A DNA stretch of 64,000 nt from an uncultured Muribaculaceae bacterium (GCA_910587915.1 CAJUOB010000003.1:97764-161763), one strand, 5' to 3'. Numbered from the stretch's first letter, positions 1 to 9,378 are shown. The notes: a model not told the origin generated them from the letters alone. Made by a program: numbers and translations.

Positions 1-875
1 TCCTCGGTAAGTTGCAGGAACTCATGGAACCCCAGGCCGTCGGTGCAGGGGTAGCCCCAGTTATAGTTGTAGTGCCCCGGGCGCTCCTCGATCGGGCCTA
101 TGGTCTTCTTCCACTCGAATCGTCGGTTCTCGTTCACCCAGCCGTCGCCTTCTATGTAGCATCCGCCGGGGAAACGTACGAATGCCGGACGCAGAGCCTC
201 AAGCTTCTCGGCCAGATCGCGGCGACAACCGTTGGGGCGGTCCTTGTAGGTCGGTGGAAAGAGACTCACCATGTCGAGATTCACTTCTCCCGCCTTGTCG
301 AACACCAGCTCGAAGTGCGTGTCGGCCAGATTCTCGGTGGCTGTCATGGTGGCTGTCACCTTCTGCCATCCGGCATTAGCCTCGATACCGCTTACGGTCA
401 CCGTGGCGCCGGTGGTGCCGGCGGCATCCTTGAGCGAAGCCGTGGCCGACCCGTGCCACCCGTCGGGCGATTTTATCCAGAAGCAGAGGGAGTAGCTGTC
501 GCCTGCCACGCAGTTGATGCCCCAGTAGCCCGTGTTGGCCACACCTTGGCCGGCGTCGCGTAGCGTCACCTTGAGGGCCGCGCCTTGTGCCTCGTTCATC
601 AGTCCGGTCGATATCTTGGTTATGGTGCAGTTGCCTATGCGCGACCAGTAGTCCATCGCTCCGTCTTCGAACGACCGGTTCCGGATCAACTCCGCGTACA
701 AGCCGCCGTCGCCGGCATTGTTTATCTCCTCGTAGAAAATACCGTAGTGAAGGTCGCCTATGGCGGGGCCACGGTCTGCCGCATCTATCGTCAGCCTCAC
801 CTGGGCCGACGTGCCAATAGCCGTGACGCCCGCAAGCAACGCAGCCGTCATGACTTTTGATAAGAGAGTCGACAT
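1..875 (-). CDS. Alpha-L-arabinofuranosidase, GH51 family (3' end outside window)
   Basis: Reading the minus strand from an ATG at 875 gives an open frame with no stop to the window edge, so about 291 residues of the N-terminal part are present. It starts with a signal peptide (about residues 1-24, ending TSAQ), then the typical GH51 opening DLHYGIFYEEINNAGDGGLYAE and the signature RPAFVRFPGGCYIEGD near residue 230, followed by the W...RPGHYNYNW stretch. Between them (about 85-210) lies a jelly-roll, carbohydrate-binding-like segment, as usual in Bacteroidetes GH51 enzymes. The family removes terminal arabinofuranose from arabinan or arabinoxylan; export suggests periplasmic or surface action. 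The catalytic Glu residues lie beyond the edge and cannot be checked. The reading is from sequence; substrate is inferred from family. Confidence 0.88.
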   Translation of the reverse strand, partial: MSTLLSKVMTAALLAGVTAIGTSAQVRLTIDAADRGPAIGDLHYGIFYEEINNAGDGGLYAELIRNRSFEDGAMDYWSRIGNCTITKISTGLMNEAQGAALKVTLRDAGQGVANTGYWGINCVAGDSYSLCFWIKSPDGWHGSATASLKDAAGTTGATVTVSGIEANAGWQKVTATMTATENLADTHFELVFDKAGEVNLDMVSLFPPTYKDRPNGCRRDLAEKLEALRPAFVRFPGGCYIEGDGWVNENRRFEWKKTIGPIEERPGHYNYNWGYPCTDGLGFHEFLQLTE

Positions 876-1062
876 GATAATAAGTGAATGGTTTAAGGTT
901 AAGTAGTTGATGTATATATTATTCTGCAAAAATAGCGACATAAAAATTCACCGCATAACTTTTAACAAAATTTTACACCCGCAAAATTACCCCTAAATTG
1001 AAACATGCGGTTAAATTGTGTTAAACAAATCCATTTATTTTATGGTTCGTTAATTTATTCAC

Positions 1063-1070
1063 TATATTTG
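1063..1070 (+). promoter_or_regulatory. Bacteroidetes -7 promoter box for the Rhs-tip gene
   Basis: TATATTTG matches the TAnnTTTG -7 consensus 20 bases before the ATG at 1091. No clear TTG is seen about 20 bases upstream, so only the -7 element is supported. Confidence 0.5.
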
Positions 1071-1090
1071 AGAACAAAACCGGTCGTATC

Positions 1091-1870
1091 ATGAAAAAGC
1101 CAATCCATCTCTTCTTGGCACTTTTCGCCACACTCCTGTCGCCGGCATCCCCCCGCCTGCTCAACTCCCGCGTCGGCACATGGTACCAACAGGACCCCTG
1201 CGCCGAGGACTACCGCTGGCTCTCCCCATACTCCGTCTGCGCCGCCGACCCCGTAAACCACATCGACCCCGACGGCCGCAAATTCACCGAAGCATCAATG
1301 TTGACATATGGTAATTATCTGTCTGATGCGTGGCGGCGATATGTGGAGGCAGATGTCGATTTAAAAGATCAATATCTTGAAGTTATTACGGAATTGATGA
1401 CAATGGAAGCATCCGACCAACTCTTCCATGTGCAGACGATATCACCTTTGCTAAGTATTGGTTATACTTACTATGACTTAGGCATGAATGCCGTTGTGAT
1501 GTCTTTACCAGGAGGCGTAAGCGGAGATATAGGCCTGATTGCACATGAATTTAAACATGGATATCAATTCTTGATGGGAGAGATTGAATTTGGTATTGAA
1601 ACTATGGTGAGTAGAAGTAATTTTTTTTTCTATGATTTAGTCGATGAGATAGAGGCTTATGATCGAGCAAGTCTATTTGGTGCGGATAGGTTCAGCATAG
1701 ATGAAATTGTTGAAATGTATCCTCATATAACAAATAAAAACAGAAGTAATTACACAGATATTCCTGGTTTTGCGGATAAAACATTAGAAGAACAACATGA
1801 ATATCTGATGAAATATGCAAGAAAAGTAAAAAGGGCTTTTAGAGTAAAAAACCATACGTATAAACCATAA
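1091..1870 (+). CDS. Orphan Rhs-tip protein with zinc-metallopeptidase-like toxin domain
   Basis: A 259-residue protein built of three parts. Residues 1-22 are a signal-peptide-like stretch (MKKPIHLFLALFATLL). Residues about 27-63 are the end of an Rhs core (WLSPYSVC.ADPVNHIDPDGR), the motif that normally closes the large Rhs cage. After residue 65 the DNA turns AT-rich and encodes a different domain with HEFKH near residue 155 and DEIEAYDRASLFG near 190, matching the HExxH...E layout of Rhs-associated metallopeptidases. No full Rhs shell is present, so this is an orphan tip with its own export signal. It is followed by candidate immunity lipoproteins. Peptidase fold and toxin role are inferred; the motif and Rhs tail are seen directly. 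Confidence 0.72.
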   Translation: MKKPIHLFLALFATLLSPASPRLLNSRVGTWYQQDPCAEDYRWLSPYSVCAADPVNHIDPDGRKFTEASMLTYGNYLSDAWRRYVEADVDLKDQYLEVITELMTMEASDQLFHVQTISPLLSIGYTYYDLGMNAVVMSLPGGVSGDIGLIAHEFKHGYQFLMGEIEFGIETMVSRSNFFFYDLVDEIEAYDRASLFGADRFSIDEIVEMYPHITNKNRSNYTDIPGFADKTLEEQHEYLMKYARKVKRAFRVKNHTYKP

Positions 1871-1877
1871 AATAGAA

Positions 1878-2768
1878 GTGAAACATTTATTGACTATATT
1901 TATTATGTTGTGCGGTTGTTCTGCTGTTGTTGGTGGAATTCATGACGTTGCAGACCCCCCGAAAGATTTTGCTAGTCCTAATCTTAATATATATCGGAAT
2001 TATATTTTGGAGTCAGATTCCGAGCCTTCATTTATATATGAGCTTATTCTATATCCTGATCATAAAGTATATAAGCGTTTTGATGTAGATGAGCGCCAGA
2101 GTTTCTGGAGCGTATCAAATGATACACTGTATATTTTTTTTGATTATAATTCAACATGCAATAATAAGACTTCTTTATATTGTGATGTGTTCGAACGAAT
2201 AGGCATTAGTAGAAAAGACTCGAAATATCCTGGAAATGTTAATGCGTTCAAAATAATAAATCATGGTGATTCAATATATGCCATAGATGAGGTATATGGA
2301 TATAAAGGCTATGCTATTTCGAAAAAGGCTGCAAGAGAAGAACATGGACACAAATATCGATTTACGGGTGTTGGTGGTGTGATCCCGACATGTTGGCGGG
2401 ATTCACTGAAATGGGAACCTAAGCATATTTCACAAACTGGAATTTTTTTGGTTAAAGTCTTACAGGAGACTGACTCCATGAATCTTTCTGTTATAATATC
2501 AAAATCAAATGTTGATTTTGATATTTTGAATCCTAAGCTGTATTCTCAGACGCAGGCATTGCCATTTGCGTCTTTACCTGAGTATAGCGATTGGATAGAT
2601 AGTGTAAATGTAGGCGACAGTATCGCGCTCGAGCTCTTCCGTCCGGCCTACGACGCCGAGGTCTTCGAGCGGTCTCCATATCTTAGTGCCTCGCCAGACA
2701 CCGTCTATGTGCTCGACGGCGATGTATACGGCTACTGGTTCGCCCGACCGCTTTCCACCTCAAAGTAA
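1878..2768 (+). CDS. Hypothetical lipoprotein, candidate immunity partner of the Rhs tip
   Basis: Starts at a GTG only 7 bases after the Rhs-tip stop, so the two are very likely co-transcribed. The N-terminus (MKHLLTIFIMLCGCSAVVGG) is a lipoprotein signal with cysteines in the lipobox region. No family is recognised. Residues 1 to about 245 are AT-rich, while the last 50 codons (from about 2615) are visibly GC-rich and end in a tail around DTVYVLDGDVYGYWFARP. This change of base composition inside one gene suggests recombination of a variable body onto a conserved tail. Position directly after a toxin-like gene suggests immunity; this is inference from context only. Confidence 0.6.
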   Translation: MKHLLTIFIMLCGCSAVVGGIHDVADPPKDFASPNLNIYRNYILESDSEPSFIYELILYPDHKVYKRFDVDERQSFWSVSNDTLYIFFDYNSTCNNKTSLYCDVFERIGISRKDSKYPGNVNAFKIINHGDSIYAIDEVYGYKGYAISKKAAREEHGHKYRFTGVGGVIPTCWRDSLKWEPKHISQTGIFLVKVLQETDSMNLSVIISKSNVDFDILNPKLYSQTQALPFASLPEYSDWIDSVNVGDSIALELFRPAYDAEVFERSPYLSASPDTVYVLDGDVYGYWFARPLSTSK

Positions 2769-2847
2769 CTATGCTGATAATTCGATGGCTATTTTCTCAG
2801 AAAGACAGGATGATTTTGACGTTGAACTTTAGAAAACGATGTAGAAA

Positions 2848-3408
2848 ATGAGAAATATAATAGTCGTAATTGTGATATTCTTTAGTGTCTCGTTTGCATG
2901 TGGAATGGGATTTCCCACAACTAATCTGCAATACAATAAACCTAAAGATTATATAAACTTGGAGATATTGGATTACGATAAGTCATATGATTGTCTTGGG
3001 GATACAATTCTTCAGATTATATATGATAATTTACCTCATTCAAGAGATTTAATTCCAGATGTGAATTTAATGAGTGTAATGAATGTCGGCGATTTAGACT
3101 TGATAGAGGTACATGTTAAGTATACTTATCGATTCTATGGAGATTCTTTAAATAAGTTGGAAGTGGATGGATTTGATTATTCATGGACAAATTATACTAA
3201 AGGGATTAAATGTATATATGATGATAGGAAAGACAGTGTAATTATTTTTAGAAATTTATATGAAAATCCTCGTTATGATGTAATGGTAAAGAGCTCTATC
3301 CATAAGCATGGTAGTCTTAGGGAAAAAATGGACTCTGCGCTTGGATATATTAGGGTGCTGATAAAAGAAGAGAAAGTTATTGCTATTGAAGCAGTCTTTT
3401 GTTATTAA
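2848..3408 (+). CDS. Hypothetical exported protein in Rhs-tip locus
   Basis: A 186-residue protein with an N-terminal hydrophobic segment (IIVVIVIFFSVSFACG) that ends in a lipobox-like FACG, so probably a lipoprotein. The remainder is AT-rich and beta-strand-like, with no recognised domain. It follows the previous gene by 79 bases in the same direction and resembles the small secreted proteins that accompany Rhs tips. An 11-base word (GACGTTGAACT) occurs both just before it (2818-2828) and just after it (3428-3438), possibly marking a cassette boundary. Function unknown; an orphan immunity gene is one possibility. Confidence 0.5.
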   Translation: MRNIIVVIVIFFSVSFACGMGFPTTNLQYNKPKDYINLEILDYDKSYDCLGDTILQIIYDNLPHSRDLIPDVNLMSVMNVGDLDLIEVHVKYTYRFYGDSLNKLEVDGFDYSWTNYTKGIKCIYDDRKDSVIIFRNLYENPRYDVMVKSSIHKHGSLREKMDSALGYIRVLIKEEKVIAIEAVFCY

Positions 3409-3554
3409 TCTAATTACCTCTTACCTCGACGTTGAACTGTGTAGCACTCATATGGAAATGGCCATAGACAGAACGACCAGTACCGGTATCGCTGGCTGGG
3501 TTAAGTCTTCGTTTTCAAATCTGATGATAAATCTGTATAATACGTATTGAAAAA

Positions 3555-4157
3555 ATGAAAAGTAAGGCTAAGTCGAAGAAAAAAAGCAATCTGCGGATAT
3601 TGAAAGATATGTTTCTTGAGTTACTCCCCGTATTGCATAATCAAGGGTTTGTAGAAAGTCCTTTTGTGAATTCTTCCCCTGGTTGGCATCCTTGGTTGGG
3701 ATATATATATGATTTTGCGCGATTGGATGAATCGCAGTTGGAGTTATTTAGTGTTATCATACCAATAAGATCAGCATCGTATGAGGTTCGCTATACTATC
3801 TTAGAAGTTTATCCAAAGCCTAATAATATTTCTGATATAAAAAACGGTTGTGAATTTGTAATAAAGTCTATTACTGATAATATTGGTACGGAACGTTTAC
3901 CTTATTTATTTTATGAGCAAAATATAATACAACGTGTTTTTATGTATCCGTCTGGTTATATTTTGAAATTTCGGTTTACAAAGTGGGGGCGACGGCGTCA
4001 GGAACAAAAGCTCTTTGAGCGAGTGAAAAGCGATTTTGAAAGAATTGACAAGGCCAAGAAGAATTGGTATAAAAGGCACACCCCCATTGTCGTAGACTGG
4101 AATGGCGACCCGATATCTTCTAATTCAGACAAACCAAATGCCGATAAAGAGCAATAG
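3555..4157 (+). CDS. Hypothetical cytoplasmic protein, 200 aa, Rhs-tip locus
   Basis: Starts with a lysine-rich stretch (MKSKAKSKKKSNLRILKDMF) and has no signal peptide or membrane segment, unlike its neighbours. It contains aromatic-rich strands (SSPGWHPWLGYIYDF, FRFTKWGRRRQEQKLFERV) and a charged helical C-terminus. No family is recognised. It is AT-rich and sits last in a run of four same-strand genes after an Rhs tip. Its general size and helical end (after about residue 140) recall cytoplasmic immunity proteins, but that is only context. ATG at 3555 is preceded by an A-rich stretch rather than a Shine-Dalgarno motif, as is common in Bacteroidetes. Confidence 0.5.
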   Translation: MKSKAKSKKKSNLRILKDMFLELLPVLHNQGFVESPFVNSSPGWHPWLGYIYDFARLDESQLELFSVIIPIRSASYEVRYTILEVYPKPNNISDIKNGCEFVIKSITDNIGTERLPYLFYEQNIIQRVFMYPSGYILKFRFTKWGRRRQEQKLFERVKSDFERIDKAKKNWYKRHTPIVVDWNGDPISSNSDKPNADKEQ

Positions 4158-4185
4158 TATCAATCAAGGATATCCGTTAGAGGTC

Positions 4186-4260
4186 CCGTTTCGGCGTCAT
4201 GCAAACGCGCACTATTATCCCTACGGCGAGCCGTGGCTCTCGGTTGGCCAGTTCTCCGCG
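4186..4260 (+). pseudogene. Rhs core remnant
   Basis: In the frame continuing over the end of the preceding gene, the translation reads HANAHYYPYGEPW, which matches the Bacteroidetes Rhs core phrase (HYYPYGEP.) that normally precedes the closing repeat. It has no start of its own and runs into the repeat-rich spacer. The base composition returns to GC-rich here. This looks like scar sequence of a former full-length rhs gene or of tip replacement. Short match, so moderate confidence. Confidence 0.45.
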
Positions 4261-4289
4261 CTCTATATCATGCAGAGGGGTAGAGCTTC

Positions 4290-4500
4290 TGTCCGCAGGC
4301 CCAAAGTGGCCGCGTTAGCGGTCGGTAGAGCAGTAGGCCATTGCAAGGGCCGCATCGCGGTCCGCAGCTATGGTATCTAATGAATCCCCACATCCTCGGA
4401 GCGCCACATAGTGGTGCCACCCATGGGATGTGGTGCGCTTGCAGTTGTGAATCGGTGACCCGGTTTAGGCGCTGCAATGGATTGTAGATGCTGCTTGAGA
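4290..4500. repeat. Mosaic hairpin repeats (copy of intergenic family)
   Basis: No gene is supported between 4158 and 4583. The stretch carries words seen elsewhere in the window in the other orientation: GGCCATTGCAAGGGCCGC with GCAGCTATGGTA (compare 21593-21640 and 63450-63482), and GCGCCACATAGTGGTGCC (compare 21552 and 46555). Each word is a short dyad around a 3-base loop. Confidence 0.7.
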
Positions 4501-4583
4501 GCATTGTGGCTGTTGGCGTATGTTTTTATGTAGTTTGCGTGCTATGAAATGTTTCGAAATGTGAAATATTTGAAAAATTTACG

Positions 4584-4591
4584 TATCTTTG
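4584..4591 (+). promoter_or_regulatory. -7 promoter box of the TonB receptor operon
   Basis: TATCTTTG fits TAnnTTTG and lies 58 bases before the ATG at 4650, in a clear AT-rich spacer after the repeats. No well-placed TTG is seen upstream. Confidence 0.5.
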
Positions 4592-4649
4592 TACCCGATA
4601 ACACGCCATAAACCAATTCCAAATATTTTCACATTTACCAATTTACCAA

Positions 4650-7376
4650 ATGAAACGACTCTTAACCGTATTCATCGTTCTGTGGTTGGCTCAGGCTGTG
4701 GCCTTTGCCGCCGGAGCGACTCTAAATTGTAAAGGAACGGTGGTCGACGAGGAAGGCGAACCCGTTATCGGCGCCAGCGTCGTCATAACAGGTGGACGTG
4801 CCTTGGCCACGACCGACTTCGACGGCAAGTTCGATGTCAAGGTCCCCGAAGGCACCGCTTCGCTCACCATCAGCTACGTGGGCTATGAGCCCAAGGTGGC
4901 TCCCGCAAAGGCCGACATGGGCACTATCAAGCTCACCCCGTCGACCGAAGCACTTCAGGACGTGGTGGTGACACAGTCACTGGCACGTACCCGCCAGACT
5001 CCTGTGGCTCTGTCGCAGGTCAACAAGGCCGAGATCGATGTGAAGCTCGGCACACAGGAACTCCCTGAAATCCTCAACACTACTCCCGGCGTGTGGGCTA
5101 CCAAGGATGGCGGCGGCTTCGGCGATGCCAAAATCAACATGCGCGGCTTCCAGAGCGCCAATGTGGCTGTGATGGTCAACGGTATTCCCGTGAACGACAT
5201 GGAAGGCGGATGGGTGTACTGGAGCAACTGGGCCGGTCTTGGCGACGTCGCTTCCAATATCCAGACCCAGCGCGGTCTCGGTGCGGCAGTTCTTTCCGCT
5301 CCTTCGATCGGTGGTACCATCAACATCACCACTACAAGCCTCGACGCCGAGAAGGGCGGCAGCGTGTGGTACGGAATGGGTAACGACGGTATGAACAACA
5401 TGGGCATCAAGCTCTCGACCGGTCTGATGAAGAACGGATGGGCTATCACAGTGCTCGGCTCGCACAAGTATGGCGACGGCTACATACAGGGCACCGACTT
5501 CAAGGCCTACAACTACTTTGTGAACATCTCCAAGCGAATCAACGACAAGCATCAGCTTTCTCTTACCGCCTTCGGCGCTCCGCAGACTCACAACAAGCGC
5601 GGCAACAAGGACGGACTCTCCATCATCAACTATCAGGAGTATGCAAAGGACTGGATGGGTGCCGAAAGCCCCTACAAGTACAATGCCACCTTCGGTTACG
5701 ACCGTCATGGCAAAGTACGCTCCTCCAACCGCAACACCTACCACAAGCCTCAGATTTCGCTCGCACACATATGGCAGATCGACAAGAAATCGAGCCTTTC
5801 TACCACAGCCTATGTATCGCTCGCCAAGGGTGGCGGTTACGCCGGCCAGGGCCGCAGCACATACAAAGGACAGAGCCTGAGCAACTCCAGCTGGTACGGC
5901 GCTACCAACGGTAAGGCTAATACTCTTTTCCGCTGCCCCGACGGTACATTCGACTATGCCGCCATCCAGGAAATGAACATGGCCAGCGAGACCGGTTCTA
6001 ACATGGTGATGAGCGAGAGCAACAACTCGCATAACTGGTACGGCCTCGTGTCGACCTATCAGAACAGCTTCTTCGACAAGAAACTCAACATCCTCGCCGG
6101 TATCGACCTCCGCTACTACGTAGGATTCCACAACAACAAGATTATCGATCTCTACGACGGCGAATACTACATGGACGACAGCTCGCGTAAGAACGTGAAG
6201 GCTGCCAACAATGCCGCTGCTGCCGACCCCAACTGGCGATATGAGAAACTCGGTGTGGGCGACGTTGTGTACCGCGACTATATCGGCTACACCCAGCAGG
6301 AAGGTATCTACGCACAGGCCGAGTATACCCTCGACAAAAAGCTCACTTTCGTGCTCTCCGGATCGCTCAGCAACACCGGCTACAAGCGTAAGGATAAATT
6401 CTACTACGACGAGGCTCACGGCACAACTCCGTGGTATAGCTTCTGGGGCGGAACTGCAAAATTCGGTGTGAACTACAACATCGACCGCCACAACAATGTG
6501 TTCGCCAACATAGGCTACATCAGCCGTGCTCCATTCTTCGCCAACGGCGTGTTCCTGCAGCAGGCCACATCGAATGCCACCAACCCCGACCCCGTGAACG
6601 AGAAGGTGTTCTCCGTTGAGGCCGGCTATAACTTCCGCAGCCGCATGTTCTCGGCCACTGTGAATGCCTACTATACCAAGTGGCTCGACAAAACCATGGT
6701 ACGTGGCGGTACAATCGAACTCGGCGAACATGCCGGCGACCGCTATGCGATGAACCTCACCGGCGTCGACGCCCGCCACATGGGTGTGGAGGTGAACTGT
6801 ACTTTCGTGCCCGCCAAGTGGGTTGAAATCACCGGTATGCTCTCGCTCGGAAACTACCAGTGGGACAGCAACGCCAAGGGTTACTTCTACAATCAGCTCG
6901 GTCAGCCCCTCAAAAATAGCGCCGGCGACCTCGCTTCCGGAGTGCTTGCCGAAGACCACGCCTGGGGTATCCTCAATCAGAAGGGTATAAAGGTCGGTGG
7001 CTCGGCTCAGACTACCGCTGCTCTCGGTGCAACCTTCAAGCCTTTCCAGGGCTTCCGCATCGGTGCCGACTGGAAGGTGAGCGACCGCAACTACTCCGAC
7101 TACTCCATCAGCGCTCCTTCGTTCAACAGCACTGTCGACGTTCACAAGCCCTGGCGTATTCCCTGGGGACAGCAGCTCGACCTCAACGCTTCCTATCGCT
7201 TCGATATCGGCGGTGTGCAGGCCACTCTCTATGGCAACGTGCACAACCTCTTCAACTACAACTACGTGGTTGACGCCTGGAGCAATAGCGCCGAAGACGC
7301 TACCTGGGAAAATATCTACGGTGTATTCTACTCCTTCGGACGCACCTATTCAGTGAAGCTTCGCATAAACTTCTAA
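4650..7376 (+). CDS. TonB-dependent outer membrane receptor with CarboxypepD_reg-like domain
   Basis: A 908-residue receptor. Signal peptide (about 1-20), then a carboxypeptidase-regulatory-like domain (about 24-95, CKGTVVDEEGEPVIGASVVI...YVGYEPK), a TonB-box region (about 102-112), the plug (about 115-230, with GVWATKDGGGFGDAKINMRGF and MVNGIPVNDMEGGWVYW) and a 22-stranded-type barrel ending in aromatic SVKLRINF. It imports an unknown ligand across the outer membrane with TonB energy. It is followed after 19 bases by a surface-type lipoprotein, so the pair resembles a receptor plus binding-protein unit, but the partner is not a SusD. Ligand unknown. A 755-codon open frame on the other strand is a codon-bias shadow. 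Confidence 0.93.
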   Translation: MKRLLTVFIVLWLAQAVAFAAGATLNCKGTVVDEEGEPVIGASVVITGGRALATTDFDGKFDVKVPEGTASLTISYVGYEPKVAPAKADMGTIKLTPSTEALQDVVVTQSLARTRQTPVALSQVNKAEIDVKLGTQELPEILNTTPGVWATKDGGGFGDAKINMRGFQSANVAVMVNGIPVNDMEGGWVYWSNWAGLGDVASNIQTQRGLGAAVLSAPSIGGTINITTTSLDAEKGGSVWYGMGNDGMNNMGIKLSTGLMKNGWAITVLGSHKYGDGYIQGTDFKAYNYFVNISKRINDKHQLSLTAFGAPQTHNKRGNKDGLSIINYQEYAKDWMGAESPYKYNATFGYDRHGKVRSSNRNTYHKPQISLAHIWQIDKKSSLSTTAYVSLAKGGGYAGQGRSTYKGQSLSNSSWYGATNGKANTLFRCPDGTFDYAAIQEMNMASETGSNMVMSESNNSHNWYGLVSTYQNSFFDKKLNILAGIDLRYYVGFHNNKIIDLYDGEYYMDDSSRKNVKAANNAAAADPNWRYEKLGVGDVVYRDYIGYTQQEGIYAQAEYTLDKKLTFVLSGSLSNTGYKRKDKFYYDEAHGTTPWYSFWGGTAKFGVNYNIDRHNNVFANIGYISRAPFFANGVFLQQATSNATNPDPVNEKVFSVEAGYNFRSRMFSATVNAYYTKWLDKTMVRGGTIELGEHAGDRYAMNLTGVDARHMGVEVNCTFVPAKWVEITGMLSLGNYQWDSNAKGYFYNQLGQPLKNSAGDLASGVLAEDHAWGILNQKGIKVGGSAQTTAALGATFKPFQGFRIGADWKVSDRNYSDYSISAPSFNSTVDVHKPWRIPWGQQLDLNASYRFDIGGVQATLYGNVHNLFNYNYVVDAWSNSAEDATWENIYGVFYSFGRTYSVKLRINF

Positions 7377-7395
7377 AAGCAGATTACCGACTACA

Positions 7396-9378
7396 ATGAA
7401 AACCAATAAATATTTCCGCGCAATGCTCGCAGCCGCACTCACCTGTGCGGCAACTGCCTGCGACGAAAACTCGTGGAACGATCATCTCGACGGCTTCGAG
7501 TCGGGCACCGACGAACCCAAGGAGAACGTCCAGACCATCGAATATACTCTTACCGATGCCAACTACGCCACAATCGCAGGCCTTTCGGCCAATACTGCCC
7601 TTGCCGGCGAAGAAGGCGCTGCCGCTCTCAAGGCTGTCGGCACGCTCAAGCGTTTTTCGACCGATGCTCCGGCATCGAAGTATGTGCCTGCCTTCCTGAG
7701 CGACGCATCGTTCCCCTATTTCACGCTCACCAACGGCTCGTCGGTGAAGCTGACCTACCGTATGGCTCAGGACGAGCCCGAAGCCTACAAGGCTGCGCAG
7801 ACCGTGCAGCAGTATGCTGTAACCGCTCAGGAATATCAGGAAAAAGTGTGGGCTTCCGAGGACTATGTGAATGCATTCGCACCCTCCAAGCAGCCCGCCG
7901 ACTACCTGCCTGCTATCCTGGATGCCAACCTCGATCCGGCTGATGGCACATATGCAGTCGTATCGTACCTTATGGCTACACAGGAGCCCGTCTTCGGTGG
8001 TAGCGCTCCGGCCGAGCCTGTAGAAGTGTTCAACGCCAACCTTACCGATGAGGATGTGTACAATACTTTCACAGCCGACAATACCGTTCTTCCCGAAGGT
8101 CTTTCCTATGTATGGAGCTATGGTGGCGCCAACTACGGTGCAAAAGCCTCCGCTTATGCCAACGGCACAAATTTCGATGCCGAGGCATGGCTCATATCGC
8201 CGGCTATCGACCTCTCGGCTTTTGCCGACGCCACACTTACCTACGACCAGGCCACTAACTTCTTCAGCTCCCTCGACGTGCTGCCCGACCAGGCAGCCGT
8301 GTATGTCCGCGAGAAAGGTGGTGAATGGGTGAAGCTCAATCCTCAATATCCTACTTCGCTTAGCTGGACTTTTGTTAGCTCCGGCGACATCGACCTCTCC
8401 GACTTTGCCGGTAAGGTTATCGAAATCGGATTCTGCTTCCGTTCCACTTCTGTCAAGTCGGGTACTTGGGAAGTGAAGAATATCGTTGTGATGGCTACTC
8501 CCGCAGCCCGCTCCTCGCGTGCTGCTATAAGTGTGCCCACCGAAGCCCGCAATGCTGTCTATTGCTATGCCAACAATGCATGGACTGCAGCCGGCCGCGA
8601 CTTCGCGGTACTCCAGCCTGCCGACTATGCTGCCATGGGTCAGACTTACAATAACCTTTCGGCTGCAGAACCTTACCTGTCGAAATATCTCAACATCAAC
8701 TATGCTTATGCCTCCGAAGGCGACATCAAGTATGTATACTGGCTCAAGTACACCTCGGGCAGCGGCACTGCATATGAATGCTCGGCCTACAAGTACGACG
8801 GCACTGCATGGGGCGCCGACAACTTCACCGTCGAGGAGACAAATCAGTTCGTGATGACCGGTGGCAAGTGGATGTACGATCCCAACGTCACAATCACATT
8901 GCCCGCCGGCAAGGGTCAGGAACTCAGCACGCTCTACTTCCAGGCATGCGTCGACTGGGTATATGAGCACATCTGCAAGCCTCTTGGCGATACCGATATC
9001 AAGAGCGGTAAGTTCTATATCTCTTCCTATGGTAACAACGAGTACTACTCCGGTACTTCGGCTTATCAGGGTAACGTAGACCTTCGCGCAAGCTCCGCGC
9101 AGGCTCAGTATCCCGCCGAATATGGCTCTATGTCGGATGAAGAGATTATAAACCTCGAGAAGAAGCGCTTCATGTTCGAGGTTATGCCCGGTGCTCTTGG
9201 CATGCTCCATCCCGATGCCAAGCCCATCGAAGGCCTCGAAGTACTCTACACCGTCAACTTCGGTGTGTACAACGGCTCATCGACTGTCACCGAGACCGCT
9301 GTATTCAAGGTTGTCGGTCAGGGCAAGTTCGAGCCTGTGAGCTGCACATGGTGGCCCGACGGAAAACTCCCCGAATAA
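7396..9378 (+). CDS. Lipoprotein with choice-of-anchor-J domain, partner of TonB receptor
   Basis: A 660-residue protein with an SPII signal (LTCAATACDENSW, Cys near residue 22). Residues about 205-360 form a choice-of-anchor-J / cleaved-adhesin-like beta-sandwich (WLISPAIDLS, GDIDLSDFAGKVIEIGFCFRST, GTWEVKNIVV). N- and C-terminal parts are not recognised; the C-terminal part (about 390-650) is rich in aromatic and Gly residues. It probably sits on the outer membrane beside the receptor encoded 19 bases upstream and may help capture its ligand. Role is inferred from operon position; the domain is read from sequence. Confidence 0.82.
   Translation: MKTNKYFRAMLAAALTCAATACDENSWNDHLDGFESGTDEPKENVQTIEYTLTDANYATIAGLSANTALAGEEGAAALKAVGTLKRFSTDAPASKYVPAFLSDASFPYFTLTNGSSVKLTYRMAQDEPEAYKAAQTVQQYAVTAQEYQEKVWASEDYVNAFAPSKQPADYLPAILDANLDPADGTYAVVSYLMATQEPVFGGSAPAEPVEVFNANLTDEDVYNTFTADNTVLPEGLSYVWSYGGANYGAKASAYANGTNFDAEAWLISPAIDLSAFADATLTYDQATNFFSSLDVLPDQAAVYVREKGGEWVKLNPQYPTSLSWTFVSSGDIDLSDFAGKVIEIGFCFRSTSVKSGTWEVKNIVVMATPAARSSRAAISVPTEARNAVYCYANNAWTAAGRDFAVLQPADYAAMGQTYNNLSAAEPYLSKYLNINYAYASEGDIKYVYWLKYTSGSGTAYECSAYKYDGTAWGADNFTVEETNQFVMTGGKWMYDPNVTITLPAGKGQELSTLYFQACVDWVYEHICKPLGDTDIKSGKFYISSYGNNEYYSGTSAYQGNVDLRASSAQAQYPAEYGSMSDEEIINLEKKRFMFEVMPGALGMLHPDAKPIEGLEVLYTVNFGVYNGSSTVTETAVFKVVGQGKFEPVSCTWWPDGKLPE

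Noticed and set aside
4977..7244. 755-codon open frame antisense to the TonB receptor
   Set aside because: Shadow of a clear receptor gene; composition (V, H, E rich) is typical of antisense frames.
7384..9210. 608-codon open frame antisense to the anchor-J lipoprotein
   Set aside because: Same reason; the plus-strand frame has SPII signal, domain motifs and a terminator.
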